Origin: Desulfobulbaceae bacterium
GTDB lineage: Bacteria > Desulfobacterota > Desulfobulbia > Desulfobulbales > SURF-16
DNA: 41,037 bases
Assembly (NCBI GenBank): GCA_002868945.1
Contig: PKTX01000049.1
Coordinates: 1-41,037, forward strand
Direction: 5' to 3'
The position numbers were made by a program, and so were the translations under genes. The notes below the pieces were generated by a model. It was not told the origin of the DNA, did no database searches, and was given only the letters and a program-made list of their open reading frames with translations. Every line of letters begins with the position of its first letter. The first letter of the stretch is position 1. Below, in pieces: positions 24,988 to 32,890 of this stretch.

Positions 24988-25395
24988 AGGATGAAAAGGG
25001 CGGACCAAACGATTTGCCTTGCGGGTTGTTCGGCTATACTCTGCGCTTCCGCAAGAGACCGTGGCACAGGTGATGGGCAAGCAGTTGTTACGGTCCGGCA
25101 CTTCGGTGGGCGCCCATTATCGTGAGGCGATCCGAGCTCGATCTGATGCGGAATTTGTCAGCAAGATTCGTAACTATCCAGCTTGTGCCGGAAATGCCAC
25201 CTATTGGTTTGAGCTTCTTGTGGAAGCCGAAAAAGTGGAAGAGGCACTGCTTGCTGATTTGATCCAAGAGGCCGACGAACTGATGGCAATAATGACCAGC
25301 ATCGTCAAGAACACCAAGAGGAAACAACGAAAATGATTATAATACTGGCTGCCAGCGCCCTGTCATCTCGCTCATTTCATCCTTCATCCTTCATC
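24976..25395. mobile_element. Putative IVP-type element bounded by 21-bp heptamer inverted repeats
   Basis: Left end 24976-24996 is GATGAAG-GATGAAG-GATGAAA; right end 25375-25395 is its exact 21-bp reverse complement, with the variant GATGAAA unit innermost on both sides. A further right unit (25396-25402) extends the array. The enclosed 378 bp holds a decayed four-helix-bundle (IVP/S23-type) ORF. The element sits exactly between the cytochrome gene, whose stop it supplies, and hisD. Homologous ORFs occur in rRNA intervening sequences that also have complementary ends; movement of this unit is inference. Confidence 0.65.
24991..25336 (+). pseudogene. Decayed four-helix-bundle protein (23S rRNA IVP/S23 family)
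   Basis: From 25000 the frame reads RTKRFALRVVRLYSALP, then KQLLRSGTSVGAHYREA, RARSDAEFVSKI, YWFELLVEAE and QEADELMAIMTSIVKNTKR, a clear match to the IVP/four-helix-bundle family (usually about 115-125 aa). Two lesions are visible. ATG 24991 is out of frame with the body by one base; removing one A from the AAAA run would give M-K-G-R-T-K. Also, between SKI and YWFELL the family's Q-E-x-E-E-T-like segment is better read in the +1 frame (IQLVPEM) over about 25165-25195. Only a TTG at 25019 could start the body, cutting a conserved helix. Family members form pentameric bundles and are related to Avd of diversity-generating retroelements; no reverse transcriptase is present. Confidence 0.7.
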
Positions 25396-25421
25396 CTTTA
25401 TCCTTCCAACGAGGTTGCCGT

Positions 25422-26732
25422 ATGATTATCCAACCTGTTACCTCGACCAGCAGCAGGGGCAAAGAGCTTCTCGCCACCTTAAACGATAGATTCCAGCTGG
25501 CTGATCCCAAGTGCCGCGAGATTGTCGGCGACATCATCAGCCGGGTGCGGCGCAGCGGTGATGAGGCGCTGCTGGAGTACACCCATAAATTCGATGCACC
25601 GGAGATGGATCTTGCCGGTCTGCGGGCCACGGAGGGCGAGATAACTGCGGCCTATGGCCAGGTGGACGACACTATCCTGGCCTCCATCAGGCTGGCCAAG
25701 GAGCGTATTTGGCAGTTCCACCAACGCGAGATGGAAGAGTCGTGGATGATGACCCGGCCGGACGGCACCATCACCGGTCGCCTCGTGCAAGCGGTGGCCT
25801 CGGCCGGTCTCTATGTGCCCGGCGGCCAGGGCGGCAAGACGCCCCTGGTCTCCTCGGTGCTGATGAACGGTATCCCGGCCGCCATTGCCGGCGTCAAGAA
25901 GAGGGTGATGATGACGCCCCCCGCCGCCGACGGCTCGGTGCATCCGGCCCTGCTGGTGGCGGCCCGGGAGATCGGTATCAGTGAGATCTACAAGGTCGGT
26001 TCAGCCTGGGCCATTGCCGCCCTGGCCTTTGGTACAGAGACCGTCCCTGCCGTGGATGTCATTGTCGGGCCGGGCAATCAGTTTGTTGCCGAGGCCAAGC
26101 GCCAGGTCATGGGTCGGGTGCGCATTGATATGATTGCCGGCCCCAGCGAGGTACTGATCATTGCCGACGAGCAGGCCAAGGCGGCCAGTTGCGCCGCCGA
26201 TATGCTGGCCCAGGCCGAGCATGATCCCCAGGCTCTGGCCATTCTACTCACCACCAGCGCCCGCCTGGCCGAAGAAACCGTGGCCGAGCTCGAAAAACAG
26301 CTGCCTCTGCTCAGCCGCGAGGAGATTGCCCGTACCTCCCTGGCCGAGCGCGGCGCCATCGTGGTCTGTACTGATCTGGACGAGGCCATGGCCCTGGCCA
26401 ACGATATTGCCATTGAGCATTTGGAACTCATGGTGGCCGAGCCCTTTCTGCTGCTGGGCAAGGTGGAGCATGCCGGTGCCGTTTTCCTGGGCAACTACTC
26501 GCCCGAGGCGTGCGGCGACTATGTGGCCGGTCCCAACCATGTCCTGCCCACCATGGGTACGGCGCGCATCTCCTCGGCCCTGGGGGTGGAGACCTTTTTG
26601 AAAAAATCCTCCATCATCGCCTACTCCAGGGAGGCCTTTCTGGCCGATGCCGAGCATATCCAGGCCCTGGCCAATCTGGAGGGGCTCACTGCCCATGCCC
26701 GTTCCGTGGCCGTGCGGCTGGCCGATAAGTAG
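25422..26732 (+). CDS. hisD: Histidinol dehydrogenase
   Basis: 436 aa. It catalyses the last two steps of histidine synthesis, histidinol to histidine with NAD. Conserved: SAGLYVPGGQGGKTPLVSSV, VDVIVGPGNQFVAEAKRQV, IAGPSEVLIIAD, AEHDPQA, IEHLELM (catalytic Glu-His pair) and SPEACGDYVAGPNHVLPT. The start is ATG 25422 behind an ACGAGG site. The right-hand heptamer array ends about 20 bp before it, so the leader is largely repeat-derived. No other his gene is in the window. Confidence 0.97.
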   Translation: MIIQPVTSTSSRGKELLATLNDRFQLADPKCREIVGDIISRVRRSGDEALLEYTHKFDAPEMDLAGLRATEGEITAAYGQVDDTILASIRLAKERIWQFHQREMEESWMMTRPDGTITGRLVQAVASAGLYVPGGQGGKTPLVSSVLMNGIPAAIAGVKKRVMMTPPAADGSVHPALLVAAREIGISEIYKVGSAWAIAALAFGTETVPAVDVIVGPGNQFVAEAKRQVMGRVRIDMIAGPSEVLIIADEQAKAASCAADMLAQAEHDPQALAILLTTSARLAEETVAELEKQLPLLSREEIARTSLAERGAIVVCTDLDEAMALANDIAIEHLELMVAEPFLLLGKVEHAGAVFLGNYSPEACGDYVAGPNHVLPTMGTARISSALGVETFLKKSSIIAYSREAFLADAEHIQALANLEGLTAHARSVAVRLADK

Positions 26733-26741
26733 TGCCTGCCC

Positions 26742-27416
26742 ATGCCCTCCTGTGACGATTTCCTGGCCCGAGGCTGCCGGGCCTTTGGCCTGGATCTCAG
26801 CGCGGCCCAGCGTGCCGACCTCTGCTGCTATTACCGGGAGCTTGACAAGTGGAGCAAAAAGATGAACCTGGTGGCCAAGGCCCCCATGGAGGAGATTCTT
26901 GCCAGCCATTTCCTCGACTCCCTCAGCCTGCTGCCCCATCTGCCGCAGCATGAGTTCCGGCTGCTTGATGTCGGCAGCGGCGCCGGTTTCCCCGGCCTGG
27001 TGCTGAAGACAGTCTGCCCTGCCATGCAATTGACCCTGGTGGAGCCCCGCGCCAAACGGGTCACCTTCCTGCGCCACATCATCCGGACCTTGCAGCTTGC
27101 CCGGGTGACACTTGTCCAGGAGCGTTTGGCGCCGGACGAGGCCATGGTGCAACGCCTTGGTCTGTTTGATGTCGTCACCAGCCGCGCCTTGGCGGATATC
27201 AAGACCTTTCTCAGCCTGGCCGAGCCTTTTGTCAAGGCCGGCGGCCGGATTATCTGCATGAAGGGACCCAAGGCGGCAGAGGAGCTTGCTGCCTGGCAGG
27301 CGGCAAAAAAACAACCGATGTTGACCTACAGGGGAGGGGTGGTTTGCCCAACGGCTGATTCAGGAAAACAGAGGCAGTTGCTTTTTTTTGAAAATAAGGA
27401 GAGGCTTGTGCCGTGA
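26742..27416 (+). CDS. rsmG: 16S rRNA (guanine527-N7)-methyltransferase
   Basis: 224 aa. SAM-dependent methyltransferase with the RsmG signature: YYRELDKWSKKMNLVA, HFLDSLSLLPHL, LLDVGSGAGFPGLVLK (SAM-binding loop), LVEPRAKRVTFLRHI and VVTSRALADI. It starts 9 bp after hisD, and its stop overlaps the next start by 4 bp (GTGA), so the three genes are probably cotranscribed. Here it is not next to the gid/par genes where it is often found. Confidence 0.95.
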   Translation: MPSCDDFLARGCRAFGLDLSAAQRADLCCYYRELDKWSKKMNLVAKAPMEEILASHFLDSLSLLPHLPQHEFRLLDVGSGAGFPGLVLKTVCPAMQLTLVEPRAKRVTFLRHIIRTLQLARVTLVQERLAPDEAMVQRLGLFDVVTSRALADIKTFLSLAEPFVKAGGRIICMKGPKAAEELAAWQAAKKQPMLTYRGGVVCPTADSGKQRQLLFFENKERLVP

Positions 27417-28297
27417 AATGTCCAAAATGTGACTTTGAGCAAGATGACGTGCTTCCGGAATGTCGGCAGTGTGGCGTTATTTTTGCCAAGTTCTTCAAGA
27501 TGCCCGTCCAGCCAATAGAAAACCGGCAGGGGCATGGGCGGCACGATCATGACCCAGATTTTGATGAAACTCCTCTCCAGCGCCTCTTGTGGCCTCAGCG
27601 ACCGCAAGCCATGTTGGCCCTGGCAGCCAGATCCCTCCTGCTTCTCTTTTTGCTTTTTTTGACCATCAGGTTCAGCTTTTCAGCCATGCAGGATGGGGCG
27701 GCCGCCAACTCATTCCTGCACCTGGTCAACCTGCCCTTCCATGAGACCGGCCATATATTTTTCCGGCCCTTAGGTCCTCTTATCAGCCCGTTGAAAAAGG
27801 TAGCGAGCGAAGCTGAGGCTAGGAAAAATGAGGCGAAAAAGCGCAGTTTACATGGGGTAAATGAGCATTTTGAGCCGAATTTTGACGACGCATCAGCAAG
27901 CGCAGTAGGTTTTCAACGGGCTGTTATGACCTCCTTGGTTGGCACCCTGGCCCAGATTCTCATGCCGCTTATCTGTCTTTTCGTCCTTCTCTTTCAAACC
28001 AGGGATCCCTGTGGCGGTGCGGTCTGTCTCTGGTGGTTCGGTGAGGACTTTCAAGATATTGCTCCCTATATTGATGATGCCCGATCCCTGTCATTGCCAC
28101 TTCTCGGCGGCAATTTCGGCTATAGTTCTCCCTATGGTTTTCATGATTGGCAGTTTATACTCACCGAGCTTGGCCTGTTGCGCTTTGACCATGTTCTGGC
28201 CCGTATGGCTCATCTCTTTGGTGTGGTGATGATGTGTCTTGCCCTTGGCTGGGGCGTGTTGCTAGTAGTGAAGGGACGTTCCCTGTCTTATCCTTAA
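27413..28297 (+). CDS. Zinc-ribbon membrane protein with HExxH-like HETGH motif, carrying an in-frame insertion
   Basis: 294 aa from GTG 27413. The N-terminal zinc ribbon (CPKC at residues 3-6, CRQC at 17-20, then GVIFAKF) is typical of Deltaproteobacterial membrane proteins. A TM segment (about 72-92) precedes [16 protein letters not shown] (110-121), an M50-peptidase-like metal motif, then further TM segments. Residues 124-171 are encoded by a 144-bp insertion (element plus target duplication). Without it the protein reads [19 protein letters not shown], a smooth continuation of the likely metal-site helix and the next membrane helix. It is probably a metalloprotease-like protein of unknown substrate; activity after the insertion is uncertain. 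Confidence 0.72.
   Translation: MKCPKCDFEQDDVLPECRQCGVIFAKFFKMPVQPIENRQGHGRHDHDPDFDETPLQRLLWPQRPQAMLALAARSLLLLFLLFLTIRFSFSAMQDGAAANSFLHLVNLPFHETGHIFFRPLGPLISPLKKVASEAEARKNEAKKRSLHGVNEHFEPNFDDASASAVGFQRAVMTSLVGTLAQILMPLICLFVLLFQTRDPCGGAVCLWWFGEDFQDIAPYIDDARSLSLPLLGGNFGYSSPYGFHDWQFILTELGLLRFDHVLARMAHLFGVVMMCLALGWGVLLVVKGRSLSYP
27784..27923. mobile_element. 140-bp MITE-like element inserted in frame in a coding gene
   Basis: Terminal 14-bp perfect inverted repeats: CAGCCCGTTGAAAA (27784-27797) and TTTTCAACGGGCTG (27910-27923). It is flanked by a 4-bp direct duplication TTAT (27780-27783 and 27924-27927). Element plus one duplication is 144 bp, exactly 48 codons, and the inserted frame has no stop. 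The interior codes a charged, low-hydrophobicity peptide ([13 protein letters not shown]) unlike the hydrophobic host protein. It encodes no transposase, so it would need a helper in trans. Confidence 0.88.
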
Positions 28298-28314
28298 TTT
28301 TTCTCTGTAGAGTT

Positions 28315-29823
28315 ATGTGGTTAACCGATAAACAAACCTCCATCTCCACGCCGGCCCTGATGTTTCAGGGGACCTGCTCCAATGCCGGCAAGTCGATACT
28401 CACTGCCGCCATGTGTCGGATTCTCCTGCAGGACGGCCTGGCCGTGGCGCCCTTTAAGGCCCAGAACATGTCGCTCAACTCCTATGTCACCCATGGCGGC
28501 GAGGAGATGGGCCGGGCCCAGGTGGTGCAGGCCCAGGCCGCCCGCCTTGACCCGGATGTGCGCATGAATCCCGTCTTGCTCAAACCCTCTTCTGATACGG
28601 GCAGTCAGGTCATTGTCATGGGCAGACCGGTGGCCAATATGAGTGTCACCGATTATTTCAACTACAAACCGGAGGCCTTTGCCAGGGTTCAGGAGGCCTA
28701 TGACTCGCTGGCCGCTGAACACCAGGTCATTGTCATGGAGGGGGCGGGCAGCCCGGCCGAGGTCAACCTCAAACATCACGACATCGTCAACATGCCCATG
28801 GCCCGCTATGCCGGGGCCAAGGTGCTGCTGGTGGGTGATATTGATCGGGGCGGCGTCTTTGCCTCCTTTGTCGGCACCATGGAGATCCTTGATCAGTGGG
28901 AGCGTGATCTGCTGGCCGGTTTTGTGGTCAACCGTTTTCGAGGTCAGAAGTCCCTGCTTGACGATGCCCTCCGCTATATGACGGAGAAGACCGGTCGACC
29001 GGTGCTGGGCGTTGTTGACTACCTCGCCGACCTCGGCCTGCCCGAGGAGGATTCGGTGAGTTTCAAGAACGGCTTCTTTGACCAGCAGTGCCGGGGCCGG
29101 ACCGATGTTGACCTGGCCCTCATCGATTTGCCGCATATCTCCAACTTCACCGATTTCGAACCCTTTCTGGCCGAACCTGATGTCCGTATCCGGCTGGTGA
29201 AAAAGGCGGCGGATCTGGGGCGGCCCCAGGCCATCCTGCTGCCCGGCAGCAAGAACGTGGTGGCGGACCTGCGCTACCTGCAGGAGAATGGCCTGGCCGA
29301 GGCCATTGGCGCGTTGGCCGGTCAGGGTGTGGAAGTGGTCGGCATCTGCGGCGGCTTCCAGATCATGGGGAGCACCATTGCCGATCCCCACCGGATTGAA
29401 TCGGCCGGCGACAATGTGGCCGGCCTTGCTCTGCTTGATATTGTCACCACCCTTGCCCCGGAAAAGACCCTGACCCTGAAAAGCGGTCGGCATCTGCCCT
29501 CTGGTTGTCAGGTGCGGGGCTATGAGATCCATCATGGCCTCAGCGTCGGCAGCGGTCTGCCCCTGCTGGAATTGGCGGCCGACGAGCAGGCGGGCGTGGT
29601 GACTGATGACGGCCTGCTCTGGGGGTCCTACCTGCATGGCATCTTTGACAGTGATCCCTTTCGGCGCTGGTTCATCGACCGTCTGCGGGTGCGGCACGGC
29701 CTGGCCCCCCTGGGTCGGGTGCAGGCCTGCTATGATCTGGAACCCGCCTTTGACCGTTTGGCCGCCGCAGTACGGCAGCAGATGGACATGGCCAAGATAT
29801 ACGCGCTTCTTGGCCTGTCGTGA
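28315..29823 (+). CDS. cobQ: Adenosylcobyric acid synthase (glutamine-hydrolysing)
   Basis: 502 aa from ATG 28315; the open frame continues to 28234 but that part overlaps the preceding gene and lacks family similarity. CobQ/CbiP amidates four side chains of adenosylcobyrinic acid a,c-diamide. It has an N-terminal P-loop ATPase domain ([47 protein letters not shown]) and a C-terminal triad glutaminase ([12 protein letters not shown] with the nucleophile Cys; [15 protein letters not shown]). Its last bases overlap cbiB (GTGA). The ribosome site is weak. The product supports the corrinoid enzymes encoded nearby. Confidence 0.97.
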   Translation: MWLTDKQTSISTPALMFQGTCSNAGKSILTAAMCRILLQDGLAVAPFKAQNMSLNSYVTHGGEEMGRAQVVQAQAARLDPDVRMNPVLLKPSSDTGSQVIVMGRPVANMSVTDYFNYKPEAFARVQEAYDSLAAEHQVIVMEGAGSPAEVNLKHHDIVNMPMARYAGAKVLLVGDIDRGGVFASFVGTMEILDQWERDLLAGFVVNRFRGQKSLLDDALRYMTEKTGRPVLGVVDYLADLGLPEEDSVSFKNGFFDQQCRGRTDVDLALIDLPHISNFTDFEPFLAEPDVRIRLVKKAADLGRPQAILLPGSKNVVADLRYLQENGLAEAIGALAGQGVEVVGICGGFQIMGSTIADPHRIESAGDNVAGLALLDIVTTLAPEKTLTLKSGRHLPSGCQVRGYEIHHGLSVGSGLPLLELAADEQAGVVTDDGLLWGSYLHGIFDSDPFRRWFIDRLRVRHGLAPLGRVQACYDLEPAFDRLAAAVRQQMDMAKIYALLGLS

Positions 29824-30782
29824 TGCTTTCTCCCCTCTGGCACATAGGCCTGGCCCTGCTCCTTGACCAGCTTGTCGGCGACCCCCGCTGGCTGCCCCAT
29901 CCGGTCCGGCTCATCGGGGCCCTGCAGGTGCGGCTTGAGAGATACAGCCGCCGTTATATCGGCAGTGCAAGGGGGGCCGGTCTGCTCACCGTGGCGCTCA
30001 CCCTGCTGCTCACCGGCCTTGCCGGTTGGCTTATTCTGGCCGGGGCCGGCTGGATTCATCCGCTCGGCCATGATGTTGCGGCCGTGTTGCTCCTCTATAC
30101 CTGTTTTGCGGCCCGTGATCTGGCCCGGCATGCCTCAGCCGTGCAGGGCGCTTTGGCGCGGGGCGATCTGGCCCTGGCCCGGCAGCGGGTGGCCATGATT
30201 GTCGGACGTGATACAGCTGCCCTTGATGAGGCCGGCGTCAGCCGGGCCGGGGTGGAGAGTGTGGCGGAAAGCCTGGTGGACGGCGTCACGGCACCGCTCT
30301 TTTATGCCTTGATCGGCGGGCCGCTCGGTGCTTTGCTCTATAAGGCCGTCAATACCGGCGATTCCATGTTCGGCTATAAGAATGAGCAATATCGCCGGTT
30401 CGGTTGGGCCGCGGCCCGCCTCGACGACCTGGCCAACCTTGTGCCGGCCCGTCTCACCGCCCTGCTCATTCCCCTGGCCGCCCTGCTGCTCGGCCTGCAT
30501 GCCAAGGCCAGCCTGCGCATCCTGCGCCGCGACCGGCACTGCCATGCCAGCCCCAATTCCGGTTATCCGGAGGCGGCCGTGGCCGGCGCCCTCGGCGTGC
30601 AGCTGGGCGGCGGCGCCAGCTATTTTGGCACCATGGTCAGCAAACCCACCCTGGGAGATGCCGATCAGCCCATCACCGCCCGCCATCTGCGGCAGGCGGT
30701 CCATCTCATGCTTGTCACCTCGGCCCTCTTTGTCGGCCTCGGCACCCTGGTCAGCGGCGCTGTTTCGGTACTTGTCGGCTAA
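29820..30782 (+). CDS. cbiB: Adenosylcobinamide-phosphate synthase (CbiB/CobD type)
   Basis: 320 aa multi-pass membrane protein. It attaches aminopropanol(-phosphate) to adenosylcobyric acid. Signature motifs: [19 protein letters not shown] near the N-terminus, then [54 protein letters not shown] and [20 protein letters not shown]. It starts at GTG 29820 (or ATG 29823), overlapping the cobQ stop. A terminator follows at 30804. Confidence 0.97.
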   Translation: MMLSPLWHIGLALLLDQLVGDPRWLPHPVRLIGALQVRLERYSRRYIGSARGAGLLTVALTLLLTGLAGWLILAGAGWIHPLGHDVAAVLLLYTCFAARDLARHASAVQGALARGDLALARQRVAMIVGRDTAALDEAGVSRAGVESVAESLVDGVTAPLFYALIGGPLGALLYKAVNTGDSMFGYKNEQYRRFGWAAARLDDLANLVPARLTALLIPLAALLLGLHAKASLRILRRDRHCHASPNSGYPEAAVAGALGVQLGGGASYFGTMVSKPTLGDADQPITARHLRQAVHLMLVTSALFVGLGTLVSGAVSVLVG

Positions 30783-30803
30783 CAATAGCATGGCGTGCCA
30801 TTG

Positions 30804-30839
30804 ACACGACCCCAGGTCGGAAGGGGTGTTCGTGTTTTT
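30804..30839 (+). terminator. Terminator after cbiB
   Basis: ACACGA (30804-30809) pairs with TCGTGT (30830-30835), with CCC/GGGG in the inner stem, followed by a short T run. It lies between the convergent cbiB and zinc-ribbon genes; the polarity fits cbiB only. Confidence 0.65.
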
Positions 30840-30843
30840 GCCC

Positions 30844-31530
30844 CTACTTTTTGCCCTCGGCCCGCAGAGCGGCCAGCAGGGGGCCAAAGAGCTCGTCATA
30901 CTCACGGAAGGATTTCTTGAGGATGATCGGCATGTCGGGCAGCTCATTGTCGTTGACCACCAGATTGGCGCTGTGGTGGAGGGCCTCCAGATTGTAGAGG
31001 GTGTGAAACTCCGGGCCGACGAGGACATAATAGATGTAGCGCCTTTTCTGCATGGGCAGTTGGCACATATGGTCATGGAAGGCGGAGTCGGCCAGCATGC
31101 CTTCGTAGCGGCTGTGGAGTACCACGGCGGCAAACTCGGTAAAGCGCATGCGGTTGATGCCGTCCTCGGCTGAATCGGGAAAGATCGGTTTGTAGCCCAG
31201 TCCCTCAAAGACAGTGGCAATGGTGGTGCGGCCCGGGTGGTCGTTCGGCATGAGGACCATGACCAGGGAAAAGTCGTCCAGCACCTCCTTGTCGGCAATG
31301 GTGCCGGTCTTCAGCCAGTTGAGGCTGGGGGGCTGCGGCATGTTGCCCTTGACTGCCTTGCGTTCCGGGGCCGATTGTTGGGGAGAGGCGGTGACCTCCA
31401 CCGGCATCTGGCAGGTGGGACAGTTGAACTTCAGACTCTTGCCCATGGGCAGGGCGGCATAGGCCTGTTCGATCTTTTTCTGATGGCCGGCGCTGAAGGG
31501 ATGCTGGCAATGGGGACATTGTGAAATCAT
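30844..31530 (-). CDS. Zinc-ribbon protein with a receiver-like C-terminal domain
   Basis: 228 aa. The N-terminus is an MJ0042-type zinc finger (CPHC at residues 5-8, CPTC at 37-40). After a Pro/Gln-rich linker, residues about 85-215 look like a divergent CheY-like alpha/beta domain: SLVMVLMPNDHPGRTTIATVFEGLGYKPI, then FAAVVLHSRYEGMLADS and IYYVLVGPEF. The phospho-acceptor Asp expected after the third strand is not evident (VVLHSR), so it may act without phosphorylation. It follows the pilT-like gene by 72 bp on the same strand and may modulate twitching or pilus retraction; that role is inferred from position. Confidence 0.55.
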   Translation of the reverse strand: MISQCPHCQHPFSAGHQKKIEQAYAALPMGKSLKFNCPTCQMPVEVTASPQQSAPERKAVKGNMPQPPSLNWLKTGTIADKEVLDDFSLVMVLMPNDHPGRTTIATVFEGLGYKPIFPDSAEDGINRMRFTEFAAVVLHSRYEGMLADSAFHDHMCQLPMQKRRYIYYVLVGPEFHTLYNLEALHHSANLVVNDNELPDMPIILKKSFREYDELFGPLLAALRAEGKK

Positions 31531-31602
31531 AGTGGTTACCTTGATGGCGTCGCAAAAATCGGCTGTGTCTGGTTATGGCGGCAATGGGGCATCGTAAGGC
31601 CC

Positions 31603-32790
31603 TCAGGAGAAACCACCGCGCTGTTTCATTCTGCCGTCGGCGTCTTCCTCCATGCTGAGACCGGTGATGCTGGTGGTGGTTTCGCCCTTGGCCGCCTTGA
31701 GCTGATCAAGGCCGCGACCCATGACATTGCGTTGGCTGCAGTACTGCAGGGCGCTTTCCTCGGTGATCAGGCCCTGGTCAAAGAGGGTGAGGATATACTG
31801 GTCAAAGGTGGACATGCCCTGGGCCGTGCCGGCGCGGATAATCTCGTAAAAGGTTTTATCTTCTGTTTCGCCGTGCAGGATAAGTTCACGGGCCCGCAGG
31901 CTCACCTTGAGAACCTCAAAGGCCGCCACCCGACCGCCGCCGATCTTGGGCAGAAGACGCTGCCCCATAACCCAGCGCAGGGTATCGGCCAGTCGGTTTC
32001 TGATCTGGGGCTGCTCTTCATGCTCGAACATACCGATACAGCGATTGATGGTGGAGCCGGCATCAATGGTGTGCAGGGTGGAAAGGACCAGATGGCCGGT
32101 CTCGGCCGCGGTAAGGCCGATCTCCATGGTTTCACGATCACGCATCTCACCAACCAGGATGACCTTGGGCGCCTGGCGCAGGGCCGCCCGCAGCCCGTTG
32201 GAAAAGGTGTCAAAGTCACTGCCCAGTTCCCGCTGGTTAAAGGTGGCCTTGTGGTGGGGGTGGATAAATTCTATGGGGTCTTCCAGGGTAATGGTATGAA
32301 CGGCCCGTTCCAGATTGATCTTGTTGAGCAGGGCTGCCAGGGTGGTGGATTTACCGGAGCCGGTGGCACCGGTCACCAGGATGAAACCGTTGAGAATTTC
32401 GGTCATTTCATTCATGGCGGGCGGCAGGTTCATGGCGTCAATGGTGGGGATCTCCGTGGGCAGTCTGCGCAGCACCGCCGAATAATGACCGCGCTGGGAA
32501 AAGATGTTGACCCTGAAGCGGGCCTTGTCGCCGAGGCGGTAGGAGAGGTCGCAGGAGCCGTTTCTGACCAGATCCTTGAGCAGGCGCTTGTTGTTGGCAA
32601 CAAGGTTGAGGGCCAGCACCTCGGTCTGAAAGGGGGTGAGGGCGGTGATGTTCGGTTCGATGGCAACCGGCACGAGCTGGCCTGAGGACTCAACCTGCAG
32701 GGGCTTGTCCACCGTGAAGTTGAGGTCGGAGACGCCGCTGTGAGAGTCGAGCATGGTGTCGATCCAGTAATCTATTTCCGTCTGTTTCAT
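31603..32790 (-). CDS. pilT: PilT/PilU-type twitching motility ATPase
   Basis: 395 aa from ATG 32790, chosen over 32817 for its TGGAGA site and the start of similarity. It is a hexameric type II/IV secretion ATPase of the PilT branch: Walker A GATGSGKST, Asp box (ITLEDPIEF), Walker B-like VGEMRDRETM, and His box HLVLSTLHT. PilT depolymerises type IV pili to drive retraction. The C-terminus is long and charged. It is not next to other pil genes here; mltA lies upstream on the same strand. PilU versus PilT cannot be decided from sequence alone. Confidence 0.88.
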   Translation of the reverse strand: MKQTEIDYWIDTMLDSHSGVSDLNFTVDKPLQVESSGQLVPVAIEPNITALTPFQTEVLALNLVANNKRLLKDLVRNGSCDLSYRLGDKARFRVNIFSQRGHYSAVLRRLPTEIPTIDAMNLPPAMNEMTEILNGFILVTGATGSGKSTTLAALLNKINLERAVHTITLEDPIEFIHPHHKATFNQRELGSDFDTFSNGLRAALRQAPKVILVGEMRDRETMEIGLTAAETGHLVLSTLHTIDAGSTINRCIGMFEHEEQPQIRNRLADTLRWVMGQRLLPKIGGGRVAAFEVLKVSLRARELILHGETEDKTFYEIIRAGTAQGMSTFDQYILTLFDQGLITEESALQYCSQRNVMGRGLDQLKAAKGETTTSITGLSMEEDADGRMKQRGGFS

Positions 32791-32890
32791 GGATTTGTTC
32801 TCCACTTCCCGGGACAAGGTCCAGAAGTCTGCAAGAATATATAGTGCCGGTGCCGGGCAACAGGGCCAGGTGCAACACTCTACTGCGCCA

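Noticed and set aside
24976-25402. Diversity-generating retroelement
   Set aside because: The IVP-like ORF is related to Avd, but there is no reverse transcriptase, template repeat or variable target gene in the window.
28234-28314. Longer cobQ start
   Set aside because: The added 27 residues overlap the preceding gene and are unlike CobQ; ATG 28315 leads straight into the ATPase domain.
28160-28320. Cobalamin riboswitch before cobQ
   Set aside because: The gene follows its neighbour after 17 bp, with no room and no conserved B12-box text.
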